Below are positions 14,113 to 21,999 of a stretch of 64,000 nt of DNA, in pieces (within the stretch, counting starts at the first letter, position 1; every line of letters begins with the position of its first letter). Origin of the DNA: Microbacterium thalli (GTDB lineage: Bacteria > Actinomycetota > Actinomycetes > Actinomycetales > Microbacteriaceae); assembly GCF_028737325.1 (NCBI RefSeq), contig NZ_JAQZCH010000001.1:1036732-1100731 (forward strand), in the 5' to 3' direction. The notes under the pieces are model-generated. The model worked only from the letters and a program-made list of their open reading frames with translations. It had not been told where the DNA came from and did not search any database. A program made the position numbers and the translations under genes.

Positions 14113-15563
14113 GGACCGAGTACGACGCCGTCATCGTCGGCTCGGGTCCCAACGGTCTCGCGGCGGCTGTCACCCTCGCCCGATCGGGGCTGTCGGTCGC
14201 GGTGTTCGAGGCCGAGGACCACTTCGGCGGCGGGGCCGCGACGGGCGAGATCACCCTGCCGGGCTACCTCCACGATCTGTGTTCGGCGGTGCATCCCCTC
14301 GCGTTCGAGTCGGCGTTCTTCCGCGAGTTCGGGCTGCGGCGCCGCGTCGAGTTCGTCGTGCCCGAGGTGTCGTACGCGCACCCCCTCGACGACCGGGCGG
14401 TGCTGGCGCATCGCGACCTCGATCGCACGGCCGAGGGCCTCGGCGCCGACGGGCGTGCGTACGCCCGGCTCATGGCGCCGCTCGTCGACCGCGTCCGCGG
14501 CATCGCCGACTTCACCGGGAACTCGCTGCTGCGCGTGCCCGCCGATCCGATCGCGACGGCCTGGTTCGGGCTGCGCACGCTCGAGCAGGGGACGCCGGCG
14601 TGGCGGATGCGGTTCCGCGAGCAGGCCGCTCCGGCACTGATCACGGGCGTGGCGGCGCACACCATCCTCGGTCTGCCGAGCCTCGCCGCCGCCGGCGGCG
14701 GCCTCACGCTCGCGACCTACGGTCACGCGCAGGGCTGGCCGATCCCCGTCGGCGGCAGCGGTGCCATCGTCGCCGCTCTCGTCGACGACATCCGCGCCCA
14801 CGGCGGCGAGCTGTTCGCGGGTCGCCGCATCCGCTCGCTCGACGAACTGCCGGCCGCACGCGCCGTGCTGCTCGACGTGACACCGCAGGCGCTCATCGAG
14901 ATGTCCGAAGACCGGATGCCGCCGCGCTACCGCCGTCGTCTCGAGCGCTTTCGCTACGGCGACGCCGTGGCGAAGGTCGACTTCGCGCTGTCGGCTCCCG
15001 TGCCCTGGCGCGACCCGGAGATCGCCCGCAGCGGCACCGTCCACGTCGGCGGCACACGCGCCGAGATCGCGGCATCCGAGAACGCCGTCCGGGCCGGACA
15101 GCTGCCCGAGGCGCCTTACGTGCTGGTCGCCCAGCCATCGCTGTTCGACGGCAGTCGGGCGCCGGGCGACCATCACACGCTCTGGGCCTACACCCACGTG
15201 CCCGCCGGCAGCGACGTCGATCGCACCGAGACGATCGTCCGGCAGATCGAGCGCTTCGCCCCGGGCTTCCGCGACACGATCCTCGCCACCCGGTCCGAGA
15301 CGGCGCAGCAGGTCGCCGCGCGCAACCTCAACTACCCCGATGGTGACATCTCGGCGGGGGTGCCTGCCCTGGATCAGCTGATCGCGCGACCGGTGCTCGC
15401 CCGCGACCCGTGGCGCACGCCGATGGACGGCGTCTACCTGTGCTCGTCGTCGACGAGTCCCGGGCCGGGGGTCCACGGGCTCGGCGGCTGGTGGGCCGCC
15501 CTCAGCGCGCTGCGCCACGAGTTCGGCGTCCGCGCGCGGCCGGACCTCTCGGCGCGGCTGTAG
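14109..15563 (+). CDS. NAD(P)/FAD-dependent oxidoreductase, phytoene dehydrogenase-like
   Basis: This 484-residue flavoprotein begins with a textbook dinucleotide-binding motif, YDAVIVGSGPNGLAAAVTLARSG, followed by the FEAEDHFGGGAATGEITLPG segment of the CrtI/amine-oxidase group. The C-terminal FAD contact CSSSTSPGPGVHGLGGW is also present. The GTG start at 14109 overlaps the preceding stop (GTGA). Members desaturate carotenoids or reduce and oxidise other polyenes or lipids. No other carotenoid gene (crtB, crtE) is in the window, so carotenoid synthesis is not implied. The substrate is unknown. Confidence 0.82.
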   Translation: MRTEYDAVIVGSGPNGLAAAVTLARSGLSVAVFEAEDHFGGGAATGEITLPGYLHDLCSAVHPLAFESAFFREFGLRRRVEFVVPEVSYAHPLDDRAVLAHRDLDRTAEGLGADGRAYARLMAPLVDRVRGIADFTGNSLLRVPADPIATAWFGLRTLEQGTPAWRMRFREQAAPALITGVAAHTILGLPSLAAAGGGLTLATYGHAQGWPIPVGGSGAIVAALVDDIRAHGGELFAGRRIRSLDELPAARAVLLDVTPQALIEMSEDRMPPRYRRRLERFRYGDAVAKVDFALSAPVPWRDPEIARSGTVHVGGTRAEIAASENAVRAGQLPEAPYVLVAQPSLFDGSRAPGDHHTLWAYTHVPAGSDVDRTETIVRQIERFAPGFRDTILATRSETAQQVAARNLNYPDGDISAGVPALDQLIARPVLARDPWRTPMDGVYLCSSSTSPGPGVHGLGGWWAALSALRHEFGVRARPDLSARL

Positions 15564-15655
15564 CGGGACGGGGTGGCGCACGTCAAGCGTGCGGAGTGAG
15601 GTTCGCCGCGCCTTCTACAGTGGACGAGTCGTCGCTGCTCGCGGGAGGTCTCAGC

Positions 15656-16102
15656 GTGTCCGATCCGTCCGATTCCGACTCCGTCGCGCGTGCCGTCGAG
15701 CGGCTGCGTCTCGCCGAGGCCAGTCTGGCGCGCCGCCGGCAGACCGACTGCGGCCCCAGCGAGACCGCCCGCGCGGCGATGCGGCTCGTCTACGACAGCG
15801 CGGACGCGGGCAAGCGGGTCACGCCGACCGATATCGCGGCGTCGCTCGGCATCTCGACGCCCACGGCCACCACGATCCTCAAGCGCCTGCACGACGGCGG
15901 GCTGGTCTCGTTCGAGCGGAATCCGGACGACGGCCGCAGCAAGTACGTCGTCCCGACCGACCGGACCGTGGACGCCGAGGGTATCGACCCGCTCGCGGAC
16001 CGCGTGCGCGCGCTGACGCGCGATCTCGACGCCGACACGGCGGCGACGGTGTCGGCCTTGCTCGACGCCATCACCGACGCGGTCGACGGAGAGTGTCGCT
16101 GA
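15656..16102 (+). CDS. MarR-family transcriptional regulator
   Basis: This 148-residue winged-helix protein has the helix-turn-helix TPTDIAASLGISTPTATTILKRL and the wing NPDDGRSKYVVPTDRT. The GTG start at 15656 is chosen because GGGAGG lies 8 nt upstream; the frame is open further upstream into the preceding gene. It is related to the MarR at 11433. It is convergent with a DUF7882 gene that ends only 3 nt away, repeating the MarR/DUF7882 association seen at 10.9-11.9 kb. The ligand and target are unknown. Confidence 0.83.
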   Translation: MSDPSDSDSVARAVERLRLAEASLARRRQTDCGPSETARAAMRLVYDSADAGKRVTPTDIAASLGISTPTATTILKRLHDGGLVSFERNPDDGRSKYVVPTDRTVDAEGIDPLADRVRALTRDLDADTAATVSALLDAITDAVDGECR

Positions 16103-16105
16103 CGC

Positions 16106-16408
16106 TCAGGCTTCGGACGCGCCGGCGGGCTCGGGGACGACGCGAAGACCGTTCGCGCCGCCCGCTTCGATCATCAGCGTCTCGACCCAGTTGCGGTTGA
16201 TCGTCGGGGGCCGGCTGCCGCTGAACTGGAACATCATCGGCACTGCCGGGTGCACCCACACCGAGAAGAGGCCGTTATCGGACGAACGATGGAACATGAA
16301 CGGCTCATTGCGGCGCAGCTTGTTCATGAACACCACGCGCAGGTGTGCCAGCAAGCGGTCTTCGATGTCGAACGTCCGCCCCTGGCTGCCATAAACGAGT
16401 AGACCCAC
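16106..16408 (-). CDS. DUF7882-type small protein (paralogue 2)
   Basis: This 100-residue paralogue of the protein at 10896-11252 shares YG, DRLLAHLRVVFMNKLRRNEPFMF and a similar beta-rich middle (FSVWVHPAVPMMFQFSG). The GTG at 16408 (VGLLVYGSQG) aligns with the paralogue's MGQLHYGNSD start. An ATG at 16441 would add 11 residues, and neither has a clear ribosome binding site. It converges on a MarR gene with a 3-nt gap. Upstream DNA is an AT-rich patch with repeated TTAG/CTAA words that may hold its promoter. The function is unknown. Confidence 0.75.
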   Translation of the reverse strand: MGLLVYGSQGRTFDIEDRLLAHLRVVFMNKLRRNEPFMFHRSSDNGLFSVWVHPAVPMMFQFSGSRPPTINRNWVETLMIEAGGANGLRVVPEPAGASEA

Positions 16409-16491
16409 GGACGCGAGGCTACGCGGGGGGTCGAGGCTCATTAATTCCGGTTAGTTAGAGGAACTAGTTAGCAGCGGATGATGCCGTAGAC

Positions 16492-16528
16492 GTCCGCGGC
16501 CGCCGTGTCAAGGAGGTAGGCCGCGGAC
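16492..16528. repeat. Perfect 10-bp inverted repeat enclosing an AAGGAGG
   Basis: GTCCGCGGCC (16492-16501) and GGCCGCGGAC (16519-16528) are complementary and flank a 17-nt loop that contains a consensus AAGGAGG. The hairpin lies in the leader of the gene starting at 16570 (or GTG 16534). It could be a terminator for leftward transcripts or a translation-control stem. Confidence 0.5.
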
Positions 16529-16569
16529 GGCCGGTGCACGACACTCGGATGACCACGAGGGGAGTCGCC

Positions 16570-16878
16570 ATGGTGCTGGATATGTCGCCGATCGCGCGGA
16601 AGCCGAGTGCGGTCCGCCTGGCCACGTCCGATGCGCTGCGTCAGCTGCCCCCGCGCCGCCCGGAACCCGCCCGCGTCGAGGGTGATGTCCGCTGGGAGCT
16701 CGTCGACGTCGACCGGTACGAGGTCCGCGAGGGCGAGGTCGTCCTCGGTTACGTCGATGTCGTCGGCGCCGTCTTCGTGGCGCTGAGCGGGCCGTGGTAC
16801 TCGGCTGCTGTCGAGTTGCGCCAGACGCTGCGGTTCGACGAGGCGATCCAGACGCTGCGCTCGACGCGCCGTCACTGA
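16570..16878 (+). CDS. Hypothetical protein, 102 aa
   Basis: This small cytosolic protein begins MVLDMSPIARKPSAVRLATS and has an Arg/Pro-rich N-terminus followed by a beta-rich segment (WELVDVDRYEVREGEVVLGY, then VDVVGAVFVALSG). GGGGAG lies about 6 nt before the ATG at 16570, supporting this start over in-frame GTG 16534. I recognise no domain. It stands next to the second MarR/DUF7882 pair and transcribes away from it, so it may share the regulated intergenic region. Function is unassigned. Confidence 0.6.
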   Translation: MVLDMSPIARKPSAVRLATSDALRQLPPRRPEPARVEGDVRWELVDVDRYEVREGEVVLGYVDVVGAVFVALSGPWYSAAVELRQTLRFDEAIQTLRSTRRH

Positions 16879-16957
16879 CCTGCGGGCTCCGGCCCACGGG
16901 GGCTCACCTGCGGGCGGCGCTCCGCGGCCGGACGGGTGCCTCCGTAGGCTGGAGACC

Positions 16958-17914
16958 ATGATCCGCATCGCGACCATCGGCACCAGTGTCATCACCGAAT
17001 CGTTCATCGGCGCGGCGACGCGCACCTCGGGCATCGAGGTCGCAGCCGTCACCTCGCGCGACATCGGCCGGGCTCGCGCGTACGCCGACCGGGTAGGAGT
17101 CCCGGGGGCCTTCGGCGATCTCGCGTCGATGCTCGCCGACCCCGCGATCGATGCCGTCTACGTCGGCTCGCCGAACTCGGTGCACCGCGACCAGGTCGCC
17201 GCCGCGATCGACGCCGGCAAGCACGTGCTCGTCGAGAAGCCCGCCGTCTCGTCCGCCGCGGAGTGGGACGACCTCGTCGCTCGTGCCCGCGCCGCCGAGG
17301 TCGTGCTGATCGAGGCGATGCGCACCGCCTACGATCCGGGGCTTGCCGCCGTACAGGAGCTCGTCCCCTCGCTCGGCACGCTTCGTCGTGCCTCGTTCCA
17401 CTACTCCAAGCGGTCCTCGCGCTACGGTGCCGTGCTGGCGGGGGAGGTCCCGAACATCTTCGACCCCGCCATGGGCGGTGGCGCCCTCGCCGACCTCGGG
17501 GTCTACGGGCTGCACGCCGCGATCCTGCTGTTCGGCGAGCCGGCGCGGGTCGAGGCCGCCGTGACGCCGATCCGCACCGGCGTCGAGGGTGCCGGCATCG
17601 CGCTGCTCGACTACGCCGGTCTCGTGGTCGATGTCGCGTACTCGAAGATCACGACGTCGACGCGTCCGAGCAAGATCCAGGGTGAGGACGCCACCCTCGT
17701 CATCGACCACCTCGCGAGCCCGCGTCACCTCACGCGCGTCGACACCGACGGCAACGTGACGGAGCGCGTCATCGACGGGCCGGTCGACGTGCTCGACGGT
17801 GAGGTCGCGCGTTTCGTCGAGCTCGTCTCGGGCGGGGCATCGCCCGAGGTCGACCAGGAGCGGACGGCGGCGACGCTGCGCACGATCGAGCGCGCCCGGG
17901 CCGCCGCGCGCTGA
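16958..17914 (+). CDS. Gfo/Idh/MocA family oxidoreductase
   Basis: This 318-residue NAD(P)-dependent dehydrogenase has an N-terminal Rossmann fold (IATIGTSVITESFIGAA), the diagnostic EKP motif in GKHVLVEKPAVSS (about residue 95), and the C-terminal beta-sheet domain with GGGALADLGVYGLHAAILLFG. Family members act on sugars, inositols and other polyols. TAGGCT stands 7 nt before the ATG at 16958, so the mRNA is probably leaderless. It is a single gene with no pathway neighbours, and the substrate cannot be inferred. Confidence 0.85.
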   Translation: MIRIATIGTSVITESFIGAATRTSGIEVAAVTSRDIGRARAYADRVGVPGAFGDLASMLADPAIDAVYVGSPNSVHRDQVAAAIDAGKHVLVEKPAVSSAAEWDDLVARARAAEVVLIEAMRTAYDPGLAAVQELVPSLGTLRRASFHYSKRSSRYGAVLAGEVPNIFDPAMGGGALADLGVYGLHAAILLFGEPARVEAAVTPIRTGVEGAGIALLDYAGLVVDVAYSKITTSTRPSKIQGEDATLVIDHLASPRHLTRVDTDGNVTERVIDGPVDVLDGEVARFVELVSGGASPEVDQERTAATLRTIERARAAAR

Positions 17915-17998
17915 CGCCGACACCGCGGCGCCCAGGCACTTCGCCGTCGGCCTGTCAAGGGCCTGGGGTTCTCACGCGCGCCGTCGCAGGCTCGGAGC

Positions 17999-18292
17999 AT
18001 GCAACACGCAGGGCTGCGCTGGGATGAGATCGCCGACGGTGCGTGGCGCGTCTGCGACCCGGCCCGCTCGGCATCCGACGCCGAGGCTGTCATCGCCTAC
18101 GTCGAGCGCGGCGGGGACGGGGCGTTCGAGGTCGTCTGGCTGTGCGGCACCGCCGGCACGCAGACCTTCGTATCCCTCGACGACGCCGAGCGTGCGGTCG
18201 CCGCGCGCTACGCCGCCTCGCGCCGCGATGGGTCGCCCCTGTCGACCAAGCCGGTGCCGATCGCGCACCGTCCGCCGCTGTCGACGACGTGA
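17999..18292 (+). CDS. Hypothetical protein, 97 aa
   Basis: This small soluble protein starts MQHAGLRWDEIADGAWRVCD and ends in a Pro/Ser tail. The middle (VIAYVERGGDGAFEVVWLCG, then a helix DDAERAVAARYAASR) predicts a compact alpha/beta fold. CAGGCT lies 6 nt before the ATG, a degenerate version of the leaderless -10 pattern used elsewhere in the window. No domain is recognised. It runs toward the CinA gene, ending 20 nt from it. Confidence 0.6.
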   Translation: MQHAGLRWDEIADGAWRVCDPARSASDAEAVIAYVERGGDGAFEVVWLCGTAGTQTFVSLDDAERAVAARYAASRRDGSPLSTKPVPIAHRPPLSTT

Positions 18293-18311
18293 CCTGACCG
18301 GACGCGACGGG

Positions 18312-18770
18312 TCAGCCGCGCGGCATCCGGCTCAGGAGCAGATCGACGGCAGCCGTCGCACTCGCGTCGATGACCTCTTCGGGATCGCCGTCGTACTGCA
18401 GCAGCACGTGGCCGGTGCCGCGCTCGTCGCTCCATCCCAGGTAGACGGTGCCGGGAGCGTGACCGTCCTGAGCGTCGGGGCCGCCGACGCCGGTGACCGA
18501 GACGGCGATGTCGGCGCCGACCAGCTCGCGCGTGGCCGACGCCATCTGCTCGGCGCACTCCGCGGAGCACGGATCGACGCCTTCGCGCAGGCCGAGGACG
18601 CGCTGTTTCGTCGCCACGCGATACGCCACGACGCCGCCGGCGAACCAGTCGCTGGCGCCTTCGGCGGCGCCGATTCTCGCGGCGAGGTTCCCCGAGGTCA
18701 GTGACTCGGCCACGGCCACCACGGTGTCGGTGGCCTGGGCCCGCTGGGCAAGTACGTCGATGTCGGTCAT
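18312..18770 (-). CDS. CinA-family protein (nicotinamide-nucleotide amidohydrolase domain)
   Basis: This 152-residue stand-alone CinA C-terminal domain, of the type that deamidates nicotinamide mononucleotide (PncC activity), salvages NMN for NAD synthesis. It shows AVAESLTSGNLAARIG at the N-terminus and VSVTGVGGPD with PGTVYLGW, the conserved core motifs. Length matches E. coli PncC. The ATG at 18770 has AGGAGG 5-6 nt upstream, and a TAGGGT -10 box lies about 25 nt upstream. It is divergent from the TetR gene. Some stand-alone CinA domains have no proven activity, so the reaction is by family. Confidence 0.85.
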   Translation of the reverse strand: MTDIDVLAQRAQATDTVVAVAESLTSGNLAARIGAAEGASDWFAGGVVAYRVATKQRVLGLREGVDPCSAECAEQMASATRELVGADIAVSVTGVGGPDAQDGHAPGTVYLGWSDERGTGHVLLQYDGDPEEVIDASATAAVDLLLSRMPRG

Positions 18771-18890
18771 TCGTCCTCCTGGTGGGCGACCCTAGGCGCG
18801 GCCCGACGGCCTCGCCACCGGGATTGCCCGCGACCGGACGCGGTGATACAGCGGCCGTGCCCCCGAGCACCGCAACAGTACGGTGGAGGG

Positions 18891-19445
18891 ATGGACGAGC
18901 ACCGGGCCGGGCCGCGGCGCAGCGAGCACGCCCGCCTCGCGGTGCTCACCGCGGCGGCCGAGCTGCTCGCCGAACGCGGCTACGAGCACCTGACGATCGA
19001 GGCGATCGCCCGCCGTGCCGGGGTCGGCAAGCAGACGATCTACCGGTGGTGGTCGTCGCGGGCGGGGATCCTCGCCGAGGCGCTGCTCGAGGGGCTGATC
19101 TTCCGGCACGAGCTCGCCGTACGCGACACTGGCGACCTCCGGCACGACCTGTCCGAGTGGATGACGCGGGTGGCCGAGGTGCTCGGCGCGCCGGAGGGAC
19201 GCGTGCTGTTCCGGTCGCTGCTCGCCGCAGCGACGGAGGATGCTGCGGTGGGCGAGCTGATGCACCGACAGCTCAGCGCAGACGGCGGGGTGCGTGCGCG
19301 CGTCGTGGCGCACGCCGACCCGCGGCTGCCGGCCGATGAGATCGGCGACGCCATCGCGGGCTGGCTCGTGCTGCGTGCGTTGACCGGAACCGCCTCGAGC
19401 CCCGAGGCCATTCGGGCGCTCGTCGGCACTCTCGTGCCGGGTTAG
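18891..19445 (+). CDS. TetR-family regulator of the adjacent MMPL exporter
   Basis: This 184-residue TetR protein has an N-terminal DNA-binding domain (LAERGYEHLTIEAIARRAGV then GKQTIYRWWSSRAGILAEAL) and a C-terminal ligand domain. TACGGT lies 6 nt before the ATG at 18891, so the gene is likely leaderless; in-frame codons further upstream are rejected. It is followed by a perfect palindrome at 19447-19473 and then the MMPL exporter gene, the typical arrangement of a repressor and its target. The ligand is unknown but should be something exported by the MMPL protein. Confidence 0.87.
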   Translation: MDEHRAGPRRSEHARLAVLTAAAELLAERGYEHLTIEAIARRAGVGKQTIYRWWSSRAGILAEALLEGLIFRHELAVRDTGDLRHDLSEWMTRVAEVLGAPEGRVLFRSLLAAATEDAAVGELMHRQLSADGGVRARVVAHADPRLPADEIGDAIAGWLVLRALTGTASSPEAIRALVGTLVPG

Positions 19446-19446
19446 G

Positions 19447-19473
19447 CTTGACGAGACGCAGCGTCTCGTCAAG
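19447..19473. promoter_or_regulatory. 27-bp perfect palindrome, probable TetR operator
   Basis: Left arm CTTGACGAGACGC, central A, and right arm GCGTCTCGTCAAG are perfectly complementary over 13 bp. The palindrome lies 2 nt after the tetR stop and 26 nt before the MMPL start, where a TetR dimer would block exporter expression. It could also act as a hairpin in RNA, but no T-tract follows. Confidence 0.75.
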
Positions 19474-19499
19474 GCGCACCGCCCCGAAGGAGAACTCCG

Positions 19500-21980
19500 A
19501 TGGCCGAGCTGCTGTACCGCCTGAGCAAGGGAGCGGCGCGGCGCGCCTGGCTCGTCATCGTCGCGTGGATCGCCGTGCTGGGTGTGGCCGGGGGAGCCTT
19601 CGCGCTCGGCTTCGGCGGGTTGTCGTCGAGCTTCGACATCCCGGGCACGGCCTCGTCGAAGGTCACCGACGAGCTCGCCGACGAATTGCCCGACTTCGCG
19701 GGCGCGTCGGGCACCGTCGTCTTCCACGCCGAGGACGGCGCGCTCACCGACGACCAGCGCCGCGCGATCTCCGACCTCGTGGCCACGGCGACCGACCTGC
19801 CGGATGTCGCGACGGTCAACGATCCGTTCATCTCCGAGCAGCAGCGCCAGGGTCAGGCGCAGCAGGTGGCCGACGGCCGCGCGCAGATCGACGCGGCCCG
19901 CGCGCAGCTCGACGCCGGTCAGGCGCAGCTCGACGAGGGCCGGGCGCAGCTCGAGGCGGGTCAGGCCCAGCTCGACGCCGCACGCGCCCAGGCCGCGGGT
20001 GCGCCGCCCGTGGTGCAAGCCCAGCTCGACGCGCAGCAGGCGCAGCTCGACGCCGGTCTCGCCGAGCTCGAGGCGCAGCAGGCGCAGCTGGATGCCGGTC
20101 GTACCGAGCTCGAAACGCAGTCCGAGACCGCGCAGCTCGGCGCGCGTCTGCTCGAGCTCGCCGACGGCATCGCGCTCGTGTCGGAGGACGGGGCGACCGC
20201 GACCGTCAACGTCGCCTTCACCGAGCCCCGCCTCGAACTGGCCGAGGCGTCGAAGCAGGCGGTCGTCGAGCACTTCACCGCAGAGCCGATCGACGGTGTC
20301 GAGGTCGGTTTCTCGACGGAGATCTCGCAGGGCGTGCCGAAGATCCTCGGCATCGGCGAGGCCGTCGGTGTGGCCGTCGCCGCGATCGTCCTGCTGGTCA
20401 TGCTCGGCAGCCTCATCGCGGCGGCGCTGCCGCTCGTGACGGCGCTGGTCGGCGTGGGCGTCGGCGTGCTCGGCGTCCTGTCGCTCTCGGGCGTCGTGCC
20501 GATGGCCTCGGTGACGCCCGTCCTCGGTGTCATGCTCGGTCTCGCGGTCGGCATCGACTACGCGCTGTTCGTGCTCAACCGGCACCGCAAGCAGCTGCTG
20601 CGCGGCATCGACCTGCACGAGTCGATCGGCCTGGCCGGCGGCACGGCCGGCAACGCGGTCGTCTTCGCCGGCTCGACGGTCGTCGTGGCGCTGCTGGCGC
20701 TCAACATCACCGGCATCCCGTTCCTCGGCCTGATGGGAACGGCCGGCGCGGTGTGCGTCGCCATCGCGGTGCTGATCGCCATCACGCTGCTGCCCGCCCT
20801 GCTCGGCCTGCTGGGCACGCGGGTGCTCGGCCGGCGCGCTCGCGCCCGCATCGGTCAGGCGGATGCCGTCACGACCCCGACGCGCGCCATGCCGACGTGG
20901 CGCGCCGTGACGACCGCGGTCGTGTCGGTCGGGCTGCTGCTCGTCCTCGCCGTCCCTGCGCTGTCGATGCGCGTCGGGCTGCCCGACGGCGCATCTGAGC
21001 CCGAGGGGTCGTACGGTCAGCGTGCGTTCGAGCTCACCGAGGACGCCTTCGGTGCCGGGGCGAACTCACCGCTGCTGGTCACGGCCAGCCTGCCGAGCGG
21101 CCTCGACGAGACCGAGCGGCTGCGCGCGCAGGTGGCGGTGGCCGAGGCGATCAGCGAGCGCGAGCACGTCAGTGCCGTCGCGCCGATCGCGGTGTCGGAC
21201 AGCGGCGCGATCGCCGCCTTCCAGGTCATCCCCACGGAGGGGCCGAGCAGCGTCGCCACCGAGGACCTCGTGCGCGATCTGCGCTCCCTGCCGCCGGTCG
21301 ACGGCGAGTACGCCCTCGGCGTCGCCGGTCAGGCCGCCATCAACATCGACATCTCCGAGGGACTCGTCGGCATCCTGCCGATCTACCTCGCCGTCGTGGT
21401 CGGGCTGTCGCTGATCATCATGATCGTCGTGTTCCGCTCGCTCGTGGTGCCGCTGATCGCGACCGGCGGCTTCATCCTGTCGCTGTTCGCCACGTACGGC
21501 GCGGTCGTCGCGGTGTTCCAGTGGGGCTGGGGCGCCGAGCTGATCGGACTGCACACGACGGGGCCGATCCTGAACTTCCTGCCGGTCATCCTCGTCGGCA
21601 TCCTGTTCGGGCTCGCGATGGACTACCAGCTGTTCCTCGCGTCCGGCATGCGCGAGGCGTACGTCCACGGGTCGGACGCCCGCCTGGCGGTGATGCAGGG
21701 CTTCCGCGCCGGTCGGTCGGTCGTGATCGCGGCGGCGCTGATCATGGTGTCGGTGTTCGGCGGGTTCATCTTCGCCGAGGCGACGATCATCCGCTCGATG
21801 GGCTTCGGTCTCGCCTTCGGCATCCTCGTCGACGCCCTGGTCGTCCGGATGCTGCTGATGCCGGCGCTCATGCACCTGATCGGTCGCGGCGCGTGGTGGC
21901 TGCCGCGCTGGCTCGACCGCATCCTGCCCGATGTCGACGTCGAGGGCGCCAAGCTCGAGCGCACCCACCCGCACGTCTGA
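19500..21980 (+). CDS. MMPL/RND-family membrane transporter
   Basis: This 826-residue inner-membrane exporter of the MMPL (mycobacterial membrane protein large) type uses the proton gradient. TM1 is at about 17-38. The large extracytoplasmic domain contains ten near-exact heptads (residues 127-207, RAQLDAG/QAQLDEG type) that should form an alpha-helical hairpin. It is followed by TMs at about 285-430 with the GLAVGIDYALFVLNRHRKQL signature, a second external domain, and a matching second TM block with GILFGLAMDYQLFLASGMREA. Duplicated halves are the hallmark of RND proteins. It is controlled by the upstream TetR. Substrates of relatives are lipids, drugs or fatty acids; here unknown. Confidence 0.88.
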   Translation: MAELLYRLSKGAARRAWLVIVAWIAVLGVAGGAFALGFGGLSSSFDIPGTASSKVTDELADELPDFAGASGTVVFHAEDGALTDDQRRAISDLVATATDLPDVATVNDPFISEQQRQGQAQQVADGRAQIDAARAQLDAGQAQLDEGRAQLEAGQAQLDAARAQAAGAPPVVQAQLDAQQAQLDAGLAELEAQQAQLDAGRTELETQSETAQLGARLLELADGIALVSEDGATATVNVAFTEPRLELAEASKQAVVEHFTAEPIDGVEVGFSTEISQGVPKILGIGEAVGVAVAAIVLLVMLGSLIAAALPLVTALVGVGVGVLGVLSLSGVVPMASVTPVLGVMLGLAVGIDYALFVLNRHRKQLLRGIDLHESIGLAGGTAGNAVVFAGSTVVVALLALNITGIPFLGLMGTAGAVCVAIAVLIAITLLPALLGLLGTRVLGRRARARIGQADAVTTPTRAMPTWRAVTTAVVSVGLLLVLAVPALSMRVGLPDGASEPEGSYGQRAFELTEDAFGAGANSPLLVTASLPSGLDETERLRAQVAVAEAISEREHVSAVAPIAVSDSGAIAAFQVIPTEGPSSVATEDLVRDLRSLPPVDGEYALGVAGQAAINIDISEGLVGILPIYLAVVVGLSLIIMIVVFRSLVVPLIATGGFILSLFATYGAVVAVFQWGWGAELIGLHTTGPILNFLPVILVGILFGLAMDYQLFLASGMREAYVHGSDARLAVMQGFRAGRSVVIAAALIMVSVFGGFIFAEATIIRSMGFGLAFGILVDALVVRMLLMPALMHLIGRGAWWLPRWLDRILPDVDVEGAKLERTHPHV
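19878..20121 (+). repeat. Heptad-encoding 21-bp repeat inside the MMPL gene
   Basis: Roughly ten diverged copies of a 21-bp unit (core GCGCAGCTCGACGCC) encode the coiled-coil heptads QAQLDAG. The array is interrupted once by a Gly/Pro turn (AAGAPPVV), consistent with two antiparallel helices. Copy number could vary among strains through slippage. Confidence 0.8.
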
Positions 21981-21999
21981 GTGCGGCGGCCGGGGCCGG

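Noticed and set aside
14109..15563. Carotenoid biosynthesis cluster
   Set aside because: Only one CrtI-like flavoprotein is present, and no phytoene synthase or prenyl synthase gene is nearby.
16510..16536. Translation start at GTG 16534 driven by AAGGAGG at 16510
   Set aside because: The spacing is about 18 nt. The ATG at 16570 has its own GGGGAG at normal distance.
18792..20618. Long minus-strand frame opposite the TetR and MMPL genes
   Set aside because: The composition is that of an antisense shadow (Arg, Asp, His and Gly runs), and the MMPL gene is certain.
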